Shown here one piece after another: positions 35,446 to 46,651 of a stretch of DNA of 64,000 nucleotides. A program made the translations under genes and the position numbers. Positions within the stretch are counted from its first letter, which is position 1, and the number at the start of each line of letters is the position of its first letter. The notes beneath the pieces are model-generated. The model was not told where the DNA came from. It did not search any database and was given only the letters and a program-made list of their open reading frames with translations. Source of the DNA: Calycina herbarum (lineage: Eukaryota > Ascomycota > Leotiomycetes > Helotiales > Pezizellaceae); contig LLEY01000171.1 in assembly GCA_001414485.1 (NCBI GenBank), positions 62,001-126,000 on the forward strand. Reading direction: 5' to 3'.

Positions 35446-37455
35446 ATGGCTGCCAACTATGATGAGGAGAAGGTCATTAATACCTCGGATCGATCGTCGC
35501 CTCAAATCTCACCGAGCAGAGAAACGAAGGATCCTTGGACAAGACGCTTTGTTGACAGCTTCAAGCGTGATCCTAATGCCGCCTTAACGGGCCCTTCCGA
35601 GACTGCTGATCCGAAGGGGGGGTTCGACCATGCTGCTGCCGCCGAGCGCACAGCTAATTCTGGGTTGGCGAAGAAGTTGAAGGGCCGACATATGCAAATG
35701 ATTGCCATTGGTGGTTCAATTGGTGAGTTGATTGCGCCGGGATTTTGAAAAGATGGCAAATACTTCGCTGGACGCTTAGAAAATTGGGAAGTAAGTGGAC
35801 TAACAAATCTCAGGTACTGGATTGTTCGTTACTTCTGGTGCTGCTCTCGCGGGCGGTGGACCGGCTTCATTAATTATCGCATATGGGATTATTGGTATTC
35901 TTATGTTCTGTACGGTCCAGGCTCTCGGTGAACTTGCTGTTGCTTTTCCTGTCGCCGGTTCCTTTTCAGCATACTCGACTCGGTTTTTGGACCCCGCTTG
36001 GGGTTTTGCTATGGGATGGAAGTAAGTATTCCCGGACTTTCATATCTCACACTTTGTGAATCAGTTTCTATAAATTAGTCACTGTGACAAGGTAGCTAAC
36101 TAATTTATAGTTACGCCATTCAATGGCTTGTTGTCCTACCTCTCGAAATTGTCGCTGCTTCGATCACGTTGAACTTCTGGCCAGGTGCCCAAGATACAAA
36201 TTCCGCCGCTTGGGTCACTCTTTTCCTCGTCGTAATTGTTTCCATCAACTTTTTCGGTGTTAGGGGATATGGTGAAGCAGAATTTGTCTTTGCCATCATC
36301 AAAGTCGTTGCAGTTATCGGTTTCATCCTCCTTGGTATCGTCCTCAACTGTGGAGGTGGTCCAAACGGGGGGTATATTGGGGGTCGTTACTGGTATCCCG
36401 ATACAGTGCAACCAGATTATGCAGGCTATACCATCGGTGGCCAAGAACCTGGAAGCATTGTGTCTGGTTCATTTAACCATGGTTTCAAAGGTCTCTGTGG
36501 GGTTTTCGTCACAGCAGCTTTCTCCTTTGCTGGAACCGAATTGGTTGGATTGGCCGCTGCTGAAGCCGACAACCCTCGGAAATCCCTACCTACCGCCATC
36601 AAGCAGGTCTTCTGGCGAATCTGCCTCTTCTACATGGTTTCTTTGACTCTGGTCAGTGTCTTGGTGCCATACGGAGATGGAAGACTTCTCGGTGCCAGTT
36701 CTACTGATGCCAAAGCATCTCCATTCGTTATTGCCATCAACAACGCTGGTATCCAAGTTCTACCATCCATCATGAACGTCGTTATTCTTATCGCCGTCTT
36801 GTCTGTTGGAAACTCCTCGATTTACGGCTCGTCCCGTACCCTCGCTGCTCTCGCCGAGATGAACCAAGCACCAAAATTCCTAGCATACATCGATCGTCAA
36901 GGCAGACCTCTCTTTGCAATTATCGCCGCATCAATTCTTGGTCTTCTCTGCTACGTCGTAGCCGGGGGTCCAGATACCGCAAGCACCGCACTGAACTGGC
37001 TCTACTCTCTCTCCGGTCTCTCCTCCATCTTCACCTGGGCCTCCATCTGTCTCGCGCACATCCGATTCCGTCACGCCTGGAAGGCACAAGGCCACAGCCT
37101 CGACGAACTAGCTTTCAAATCCCAAGTCGGTATCATCGGCTCCTGGGTCGGCTTCGTGCTCAACTGTCTCGTCCTCCTCGCTCAATTCTGGACCGCGGCT
37201 TGGCCAATTGGATTCAAAGAAATGTCAGGGACGGATGTCGCAAAGACTTTCTTCTTGGCGTACCTCGCTGCTCCGGTGGTCATCGCGTTCTATGTTCCTT
37301 ATAAGCTTTGGTATAAGACTCCTTTTATGAAGGTTAAGGATATGGATTTGCATACGGGACGACGGGAGATTGACACTGCGGCTTTGATTGAGGCGGATCG
37401 GGTGGAGATGGCGGCGCTTCCTAAGTGGAAGAGGATTTATAAGATTTTCTGTTAG
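35446..37455 (+). CDS. amino-acid permease (YAT family)
   Basis: A plasma-membrane proton/amino-acid symporter of the APC superfamily, fungal Gap1-like group. Three exons (35446-35722, 35814-36021, 36111-37455) give 609 aa. A hydrophilic N-tail of about 85 residues leads into KGRHMQMIAIGGSIGTGLFV, the family signature of TM1. About twelve hydrophobic segments follow, with AAFSFAGTELVGLAAAEADN in TM6, NSSIYGSSRTLAALAEM and FTWASICLAHIRFR. The conserved GEAEF and TWASIC-type motifs fit general amino-acid permeases; the exact substrate cannot be read. The introns are 91 and 89 nt, longer than usual here. The C-tail is short and basic. Confidence 0.94.
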
Positions 37456-38252
37456 TGCGGTAGAGTATATATGATGTGATATATGATTTTTGTGCTTTAC
37501 TCATGGCGTTCGCTTCTTCCTCCTTTTTTGGCATGATGATTATGTAGATATCCGGGTGTTGGGGTAGTGTAGGCACTTAATGATAGAGTGGCTTTTTCTA
37601 ATGGAATGGTTCTCTTGATTATTGTTTGGAGAAATTGAATTATAAGATTGGCTCCTGCTACCTCCAGCTAATTGAAAGAAAAATTGAGACTCAGCAAGCG
37701 AGTGCAATTGCAAAGTTTCCCCTGGTGATTAATAACAGCTACCTTGTGCTATCTACTCAGTCCTGAGGCGGATCTTGGTTCTAAGAACATCAGCTCCCTG
37801 GAGGTGGACCGAGAGACTTTCTCCAGCCGATTTCAGCTTTACAGAGTCCGCAATGTGGAACAATCAATTATACGATGATGGCATCATGGGCTTGTTGGCT
37901 TTCAGCCAAGCTCGGTTTCTACCATAGTGAGTAGCCTCCGAAATGGAGCAAGATTCAAGTCTGCTATTTGCCCATCCGAAAAAAGAGTTGGAGGGCGAGT
38001 GTTCTGATGAAATTACAAACACAAACTCGAGACGAGGACGAGTCTTGAGAAGGATGGGAAGAGGCGGGAATGACTTGATGTGGTTTTCACTTGCTTGTAC
38101 AGAAATATCGGAGTCGAAAGATTTTACCTCTTCTTTTCACAAAAATAGCATTCACTTCTCTTTCCACACAGAAATCAGATGTTGAAAAGTTCTCAATTAA
38201 TCCTCTACCCATATCCATCCTATCTAAATCTGCCCAATCCGTATCCAATTTA
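37456..38252. other. convergent 3' region permease / peroxiredoxin
   Basis: About 800 bp between two convergent gene ends. No gene is supported. A frame at 37943-38185 is short and overlaps the peroxiredoxin 3' flank. Confidence 0.4.
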
Positions 38253-38982
38253 TTAACCCAAAATGTTCTCAGCAGTGGTAATGGTAGCCTTGGTTGGATC
38301 AGGTTCAATCTCCAATCTCTCAACCTTTCCATCCTTTACGACGGCTGCGTATCTCTTACTTCTGTTTGTGCCGAGGAAGGGAGCAGCTTCGAACTCGAGG
38401 TCGAGTGCGCGGGTGAACTTTCCGGCTGGGTCGGCGAGGAAGCGGATGCTGGATTCGCCGAATTGGGAGGAGAGGACTTTGGACCAGCCGTTCATGCTGT
38501 GGGGGATGTGTTAGCTTGTTGTTTCGTGGGGGGGTTGCGGATTGAGGGGAGGGGAGGGGAAATAGATTGGAATTTGGAGAGGGGATTTGAGTGAGTGAGT
38601 TGAGAAGGGAGAACGTACACAAATGGATCATTGACAGAGATGACAAAGACCTTTCCGGCGTCCTTTAGTTTATCGGAGGTAATGTAAGCGGGGATGTGAG
38701 TATCTGAGCAGGTTGGGCCTTTCGAATTGATTTTTGTTAGCAAACCCTCGTACCAAGAGGGGTAGTAATTGTTGGAATTCCCGAAGGAAACTATGCAATG
38801 TCTTTCAAACGTACTGCACAACGTTTTAAAGTAGTAGAGGCAGAGGAGTACTCACTGAAAGCAGCTGGGACACCAATAATGATACCCTTTCCAGAAGCAA
38901 GCTCCTTGGACAAATCAACATTGTTTCCCGGCTCCTTCTCCTGGAGCTCGATGCTTGGGATGCTATCTCCGACTTGAACCAT
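38253..38982 (-). CDS. type II (Prx5/AHP1-like) peroxiredoxin
   Basis: A thiol peroxidase that reduces peroxides. Three exons (38982-38856, 38718-38619, 38496-38253) give 156 aa. The start MVQVGDSIPSIELQEKEPG and the active-site loop AAFSPTCSDTHIP match the family; the peroxidatic cysteine is Cys46. NDPFVMNGWSKVL, IRFLADPAGKFTRAL and RSKRYAAVVKDGKVERLEIE are also diagnostic. I count only one cysteine, so it would be a one-Cys enzyme relying on an external thiol. The two introns are unusually long for this window (137 and 122 nt). Mitochondrial and cytosolic forms exist; no targeting peptide precedes this start. Confidence 0.93.
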
Positions 38983-39932
38983 ATTTGCGGCTGTGAAAGA
39001 AGCTTGTTTTGTAGATTGAAATTTAATTTGGAGAATGAGGTTGTAAATGAAGGATAAATTGATTGTGCAGTTGGGAGCAGGAGGAGTAAATGTATCTTCT
39101 AGTGAATTCCAAAAAAGCAAATCTACCCCTCCCTTTCTATTTCTGAAACCCCACCACAACTGTCGGGGATGACCTTGGGCTTGGGCTTCACAGCGTCACT
39201 GATCTGCGGCTGATGGTCTGTGTTTGGCGGAGATCCCGCTGGAGCTAGAGTGAAAGAGGGAAGGCTTATTTTAGAGGATTTGGAATTGGCCCAATAGGGG
39301 ATTATTTGTGGGGACAGGCTGGAGAGGCTTGGAATGACAAATTGTTTGCTTTGCGTAAGTGATGCCATAAATACTCTTTGTTTGCGTTTTAGTTAGGAAA
39401 GAGGTTTGTGATTGCGTCTTAGATAAGTTTATGGTGTTTTTTGTGGCCTCCGTATTCTTGTGTGGGAATTGGAGGAGCGGGAAGGGTGTTTGAGGATTTG
39501 TCATTTATTGAATTGTTTCATGATGTTTATATTTGGGGTTTACTTGCATTGTTTGTCATTGTTTCTCACACCGAGTACTCGGGTTGGTATACAATTTGGA
39601 ATTTATAGGATTTGGAATTCTCGTTTTCGTTTTCTGCATGTGGATAACGCCTTGACATCCCCGATTCCTATTTGAAATGGCGTTGTCTCCTGCCATAACT
39701 GGACCTGAAGTGTGGTTGTTTTGATCTTCATTCCTTGGTATTGTTTTCAAAGCGTTGTTTTTCTCAAGCAGTATTCTTCACTTCTTTGATATTTCACCCT
39801 CTTATTCTTATTCTTCCGTGCGGAAATCCCTCACTTCAATGCTTCTTCCCAACTTCCATTTTCCACTACCAATATCCAGGCCGCAGAATATCTACAAGAG
39901 GAAGGCGGAATGATTCTCGGAACTCTCACTTT
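38983..39932. other. intergenic, peroxiredoxin promoter side
   Basis: About 950 bp between the peroxiredoxin start and the 3' end of the receptor gene. Both genes are on the minus strand. G/T-rich DNA near 39260-39560 without a supported frame. Confidence 0.4.
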
Positions 39933-41502
39933 CTACTCGCTACTCCCAACAATCTCAGCACTCTTATTCTGACCAGTCAATTGCATGAAACTCCCATTCA
40001 CCGCATTCGACTTCTGTCTCGACCTCCGTTCCCTCAAAGACTCTTCGCTTAAATAGGGGCGTGAAGGTTTGGAGCTCGAATCCGAGATCAACTTCGTTCG
40101 TTTGAAGAAAGCAACTGCTAAAGAACGCCATGAGGGTAGACATCCACATATGATACTAATAGCCATCTCCAGTCCTGTCCAAATCCAGATAGGTTGTTGT
40201 TCATCTAGGCACGACGTTCGTTAGCATTGAGGTACAGAAGAACGTATGATGATTAGGATGGAGAAGCTTACATGATTGATCGGTGGATACTTTCATATGC
40301 TTCAAAGCTGGGATTCGTGCACAACTGCATGCTATGATGAAGAACCCTAACGAGAACATGAGGAATAATTGAATTTTTTTGAATCTTGGGAGGTTTAGTT
40401 TCCAGAGAAGGGGAACGGGAAAGGCGATTATTATAAGGTCGTGGACGACGGTGAACGCTAGCCAACAGTTCATTACGGTGTAGAAGTCTAGACATTTGAC
40501 AGGAGGTGTTTTATACATCCAATTGGTCCAACTTCCATGGAAAGGAACCTGTGAGGAATTAGAGGATGTTACGAAACTAGCTCGTAGAATGATGCTTACG
40601 CATTGAAACATTTGCAAGAGTACGAATGTCGAGTTTGTTAATAGGAGAAAAGCGATTAATCCCCAAGCTATGTTTCGGTATTGGGTTGCGGGGAAGATTC
40701 GTATGAAGAAGAGTAGCATGGAGAGTTTGGTGAAAGTAATACAAAGTATGTAAAACAGTTCGGCAACGTAGAAATACTACTCTTTCATTAGAATGCTTTT
40801 TAATATTCTCCTAAACATCCTCGATCAATAGTTACGATCATTCGGGGAGGTCGGGAAGAACGAGAAACTCATTTCCTTGGTTCTCGCAAACTCACCTTGA
40901 GACTTCTCACTATCTGGCCTACTTCAAGGTACCAAGTATGCTGTCCAAGGTCATCTGCTGTAGCAGCTAATCCCATTCCTGTATCCACGATGAAAGCTAG
41001 CTGGCCTGCCACCATCGCCCAGTCATCCGGGCCTATACCAGCTTCCAAAACTCTAGCATATAAACGACCGGCGACGAAGATCGTTGTAAATGCTACAAGT
41101 ATGTACAGTTGTCGTGTGTATTGATATTGCCGGGATTTATCGTTTTTAATTCCACAACTATCTTTCGAGAATCTTTGCGCTCGGTAAGCTTCGGTGATGT
41201 TGCACGCTCCGTATACACATGATCCCATCGCATCTTGAAAGTCTACGTTGGTACATAGACATGATGTATTGTTACTGTCACCACAGTATTGCGGTACGAT
41301 TGTGGAGAAACATCCGGTCTGTGGGTATAAGAGAATAAACAGTTAGTCGAAGTTTCTTCTTGGAGAGTAGGAAATAACTAACAGCACAGCTAGGAAGTTC
41401 AACCACCACAGGCTCAACCCGTTTCCCGAGTTCGAGATTTACCCGTGCTTGACAGCAAACCCATAAGATCGTGAGTGTTATCGTGATCGGAAGAAATCGC
41501 AT
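39933..41502 (-). CDS. CFEM-domain Pth11-like seven-TM receptor
   Basis: A fungal membrane receptor of the Pth11 class, thought to sense surfaces or host cues. Five exons: 41502-41383, 41318-40896, 40776-40600, 40548-40272 and 40204-39933. They join to 422 aa. The signal peptide is MRFLPITITLTILWVCCQA. The CFEM domain follows (residues about 35-80) with eight spaced cysteines, including ELPSCATGCF, SCLCTNVDF and GSCVYGACN. Seven hydrophobic segments come next (YILVAFTTIFVAGRLYARV, AELFYILCITFTKLSMLLFF, FTVVHDLIIIAFPVPLLWK). The closing WTGLEMAISIICGCLP motif is typical of the rhodopsin-like fungal family. A start 33 bp upstream (41535) is also in frame, but the signal peptide favours 41502. 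Confidence 0.92.
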
Positions 41503-42995
41503 CTTCGAGATGCCAGCTTGAAAGATGTTGACCAACGACGTATTGAAATCATGCCACCTCCATTGGGTTATTTGATGTCAGGTGGTAAGTTCGAGTCTCT
41601 GGAATAAGAGGAAGGTGCGAAGGTGCCAATGAAATTGGTAATAAGGCTTGTAATATAATGTAGTAAGCCGCTGTACAACCCGAAATCCTTCTTTGTAAAC
41701 TCACATAATGACAAGTCGGAGCCACCTATTTCCGTCAGTTGATCTTCAATGCTGTATGAAACGATTCTCGTGTTGTATTCAAGGTGGCTGCTGCTCTTGG
41801 TTTAAGGGGAATCCAATTCTGTAGCCGGGGCAAACGATAGTTGCCACGTAATGTTTAGCTGAAAATAAATCTGAGTAGGTAAATAGTGTAGTTACAGCAC
41901 GACTTCTGCAAAGCAAACTGCAGCAGACAATACCTTTAAGCTCGCCCAGTTCAGCTTAAAGACGAAGGAACTTGGTGCTTTATTCTTTGGGCACAACCCC
42001 AAGCATTTCTCGAAAGAGAATTCCATTCGCAATTACGTGAAGATCGGTTCTTTTACACTCGCTTATTGGCTCATATGAATCATAAAAGCCTCCTGATGAG
42101 GTTCTGAATACCACACAAGGCTGACCTCAGCTTACACCCAAGAAGATACGCATCCTTACATCACCAGCCCAACTCGAGATCCAAGCCATCAACCCAAAGA
42201 GCACATAAAAACTCTGTTCCTGTCTAACCGCCACTTTCGAGCTCACATAAGTACCAAGAACCAGCTCTATACATTTCCAAGAAAAACAGAGTCATTGTTC
42301 CCCGTATAAGCGAATAATTCGCTTGTTTACTCCTTTTTCGTGCACCGGATTTCCTGTCACACCGGAACTCCTGCAAACTTTCTCAAGCAGCCTCCGATGG
42401 ACATTAAAAGCGGCAGTAAAGACTTCAGCTTCGTGCCTGCTCTCGTTGTTCTGGCTTGCTAATGTACTAAGGTAATATCCTAAGGGCTTGGAACAAGTGA
42501 GACTATTAATCCAGGAAAGAAATTTAGTTATCCCAAAGAACTTGGTAATCTTACTAGATACCTAGAACCATGAGACGCTTACTGCTGCTTTCAATGTCTC
42601 CCTTTCTGCAAAGTTGCAAAGAATTATGCAAGCCAAGCAAGCTGCATAAAATACTTCTCCATTCGTTACCGGTATCTGAATAGCCACCAATCAGCGCTCC
42701 AACCAATCCAAGCAAGTACATGGAGTTTAACCTATCGCAGTTTTACAGACCAGTTTACGCCCAATATACGACTTCTGCAATGCGCCGAGTTTGGCTTATT
42801 TCACGTCTATTTCCTCTTTCTCTTCTCTGGAGTGTACGAGGGGTACGAGGGAAGAGTAGGTACGCATTTTTCAATTTTTTTTATTCATATAAATGCGAAA
42901 AAATATACATCCAATTCCTTTCGAGCAAAAGAAAAAGAGAAACGATCATCACGATATCTCCCGATCCACCAAAAGTTAACATAAGCCCAGCTACA
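41503..42995. other. intergenic with dispersed repeat
   Basis: About 1.5 kb without a supported gene. A frame from 42720 runs into the monooxygenase pseudogene, but its first part is not conserved. It contains copy 2 of a dispersed repeat and a GCGAATAATTCGC palindrome near 42310. Confidence 0.4.
42405..42442 (+). repeat. dispersed short repeat, copy 2
   Basis: Related to the sequence at 33505-33542. It begins TAAAAGCGGCAGT and ends TTCGTGCCTGCT. It lies about 550 bp before the damaged monooxygenase gene. Confidence 0.5.
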
Positions 42996-45105
42996 CCCTC
43001 CAATCCGCTACGCGTAATCGTAGTGGGCGGTGGCGTTGCCGAGCTCACCCTTGCACATTGTCTCCAACAACACGGAATCGATTTCGTCCTTCTTGAGGAA
43101 AGAGCAGACAGAGATCGCCCCAGATGTCGACGCGTCGATTGCTGTCCTTCCTAATGGAGCAAGGATCCTTGGTCAATTAGGTATCTTCGCTCGTATTCAT
43201 GATCTTGTGTTTCCGCTTTCGTATGGTTCTACTTATGCCCGCTGATGGGAGATTATTGGCTTCTTGGGATATGCCGCTTTTGATACAGAAGAGGTATTTG
43301 AGATGTATTTTTTGACTTGAGGGTGTAGGAGCTAGTTGTTGATGGGGTTTAGGACTGGATATCCGGTTTCTTTTATATGGAGGAAGGAGCTTTTACAAGT
43401 TCTCTTGGAGTGTTTGGAGGAGAATGGGAAGGTATTTACTTCGAAGTGTGGAAAGTCCATTGTTCAAGATGACGATAAGCCTGGAGTAACGGTAAAGTGC
43501 GAAGATGGCTCTTCATACTCGGGTGATGTCGTCGTTGGAGCGGATGGGGTTCACAGTATGGTAGTCAAATTGATGTGTGAGAAGATAGAAGAAAAGCATC
43601 CAGGAGTTACGAAAAAAGATCAGGAGACCAAGACTACTGACTACAATGGTCTTTTCGGAATTTCGGATCCCTTGGAAAAGGGAGACTTGAAGGGGGGATG
43701 GTCACATCGAACTTACGACAAGGACAGGTCAACCATGGTGATGGTCAAGGAGGGAGGGAAACTATTTTGGTTCTTATTTACAAAGTTGGATAAAACATAT
43801 GCTGGCGCAGATATGCCTCGATATACGAAAGAGGATACAGGTGAAGTGGCTAAGGGATTTTTCAATCTACCTGTGACGGATTCGATAGCTTGGAAGGAAG
43901 TTTGGGATACTCGTATGAGTTGTACTTTGACCTGTACCGAAGAATCGCAAAACGAATATTGGAATTTCGGGCGGATTGTTTGCATTGGGGATTCTGTCCA
44001 CAAGGTAATTTCCGGCAGCAATCTTCAGATATAAAAGTTAACTCTTTCTCAGTCAACCGCAAACCTGGGGACGGGTGGAAATCCGGCAATTGAAAGTGCT
44101 GCTTCGCTTGTGAATAGCCTCACGAAACTACCACCAAACCCAACTTCATTTCAGATTAGCGAAATCTTAAAATCTTTGTATGAAAAGCGTCATGAGAGAG
44201 AGCGAATGCCACCTATGATGCTTCTAACGAGTAAGAAAACCCGACTTTTCATTCGTCGCTCTCGCTTATTCCACGTTCAGGAGATGGAAAACTAACCTCT
44301 CATCCAATCTGACCCGAATGGAATCTCTCCGCAACCTTTTCCATACGTTTATGGGACGATATATGACTCCAGTACTAGGAAATTACCTCGCCGACGTCAC
44401 TTGCGATGCAATGATCGGTAGCGAGATACTAGATAAGCTCAAAACCCCTGTCTAGTCTTTACAAGCAACTATGCCTTGGGATATAAATTCTGGGATTTGT
44501 AAAAAAGAGCGGAAACAGGTTCGTACACATTGGGCATTACCACTTTTATTGGTTTTTGTTGTTGCTCAAAGGACGATGAGCCCGCTGTTTCAACAAACGA
44601 GTGTATTGGTGCGTTCTAGGTTCCCTTCCCAATATATACCACCATCATCCAAAGAATCCTGAATCGTTTCGTCAAGGACACAACCAGTATAAACCGCATC
44701 ACAAACCCATCCGCCGATTTACCATATCTCCGCTATACATACATCTTTGCATGCACAATTGCGGCTGTTTCAAGTACCTTGGCTGGCTTCCCGAGTCCTC
44801 GAAAACTCCCGCCTATTTCGTCCTTTCTTCAAACTTTGCGGGATCTGCAAAGTCCAACGGCAGCAATCACGATAGCGGAAGGTACGATGCGTTACCTAGC
44901 TTACAATAATTTCCTCACCTCTGTGGCGTCAATTATCTGGATCCTTCTTTCCTTTTCGGATCTTGTGAAAGCTAAGAAGCTGGATAGAGGGTTTTTGAAA
45001 ATTGTTGGCATTTATGTCGTCGTCCTTGTTGTTTTTGGACCTAGTGCTGCCGTGATTGGGATGTGGACATGGAGGGAATTGATTTTGGCAAAGGGTAGGT
45101 AAGCT
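42996..45105 (+). pseudogene. FAD-dependent monooxygenase with membrane tail, multiply broken
   Basis: Resembles PaxM-like fungal flavin monooxygenases of secondary metabolism. Recognisable parts in order: RVIVVGGGVAELTLAHCLQQ, ASIAVLPNGARILGQLG, YPVSFIWRKELLQVLLE, GDVVVGADGVHSMVV, CIGDSVHK and, after an intron (43999-44053), NLGTGGNPAIESAASLVNSL. A C-terminal hydrophobic region (about 44510-45105) has several membrane-like segments. Damage: a frame change near 43105-43120, a TGA at 43243-43245 with another frame change, a further mismatch near 44285, TAG at 44453-44455 and a frame change near 44630. In addition the FAD motif reads GGGVAEL where GGGxxGL is expected, so the third Gly is Glu. 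Some introns are clear (about 43296-43352). A functional protein is very unlikely. Confidence 0.85.
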
Positions 45106-46651
45106 CCAGGTGCAAGACGGCTTATTACTCGAGAAGTCTAGGAGATCGGAGAATAGAAATCTCAATTCTCCTAGCCCTTTTGAATAACTTAATCCAGAAT
45201 CTTTCAAGCAATAGAGGAAGTTGGCGCCCTCGAGACTCCTGATGAATGAGGTCAGCCTTTCAATAGCCGAGTCCATTCCCCTTTCCTCGAGGATATTTCC
45301 CAAACCCGGATCCTTGAATTGTGGCGTTGGTACCTGACAGACTACCTAGACGAGGCTAAACTAGGTCCTCCCTTTCACTTAATTGGACCCAATTCTCGTT
45401 TCATTTTCTATTCTTCCTTTTGATCAGTTTCTTTGATAGATGTTACATTTATTTTGTGTATGACGGGTTTCTTAATGGTGGTTTGATGGATTGTGATTTC
45501 CGTGAATATGCCGTGGGGTTCGCGTTAGTTGCGGCTGGAGTTGTGTCATGGAAGCTGCTTTTTGGAAGCTCAGCTCTACACTATTGAATGCTGTGCGTCC
45601 ACAGTAGCTTGAGTGAGCTTGGACTGTTGAGATGAATCCTGAGTGACTCTATTTTGGGCAATTGTTTGTGGTGAGTATGAACATATAAAGGTGTATAAAA
45701 TGATTGCTCAATGCTCCTGAGAGCGATTGTAACTTTCAATGTGGTGAATCATCCCAACCCTCCACCGGGAAAAGTTCATTGATGAGGGGGAAAGAATTAC
45801 TTGCAGGTTATTTTGGTTGGGAAGGGGTCAGTCATTGTTGGGTTGGCAAGCGGGGAAGGTACGATGGTAGAGTACACTACTTGGTGAGACAAAACGGAAG
45901 ACGATCCTTGGGTAGCATCAATAAATAGAGATTTCTGGATCTTAGATCTCAGTACAAGTACTCCCGGCAATCTGGGATGCAGAGCCGTCACGCACAGCAT
46001 ATTCCGGCCTCTGCAGATGCATCTTATGAGTGCTTGGGAATGTTTCGTGTTGCATGGTAACTGGATTCTTCGTTTAGGGGGTGCAGTTGCTGACTCCAGG
46101 TTCTTCCTCAATGTAAATAGCAAATAGCAAGGGAAGAGAATGTCTCTTGATATTATTAAATAGAAGAAAAATAACTCGGAGAGGTCTCACTAACAAATGA
46201 TGACCCAATCATAGACAGTCAACTCTTCCTAACCTTAAATCTAAACCCCGGCGTCCCGGGGCCGGCTGAGGACCGAATGATCCTTCCTTTCTCGACGACC
46301 AACACCACTTCCAAGTTTCTCCCGTCAACTCTCCCCACAGGCCATTTACGGAAAGCCTCCACCGCCCCCAAAGCCAGGTCGAAGCCACAGGTAGAGCGCT
46401 CGAAAGCTCGAAAGACCAACAATCCCTCCCTGTCGCTATCGCTATCCTGAACGAGCATCTCCCGTCGCTGAATCGGTGCCATGGTCGACGCTTCAGGCCA
46501 CGATTAGATTACCTACAGCGACTCTCCACGGTACGAGGACAGGACGCAGAAGACGCAGCTTCCCGTACCACGGCCGCCGCCAGAACCACTCACTATCGCC
46601 CTCCCTGGACTCCTCGCAGATCCTGTCCTTGGTGGACTTGGACTTCAGGCC
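45106..46651. other. spacer before the PDK1-like kinase
   Basis: About 1.5 kb. The 3' flank of the pseudogene is followed by AT-rich DNA and then GC-rich DNA from 46210. An 87-codon frame at 46219-46482 (minus) starts head to head with an ATG at 46481 on the plus strand; it has no family and low support. The frame of the kinase is open upstream from 46508 to 46651. Confidence 0.4.

Noticed and set aside
46219..46482. 87-codon minus-strand frame, head to head with an ATG at 46481
   Set aside because: Plausible composition but no family, and it overlaps the likely 5' region of the kinase gene. Kept only as a note.
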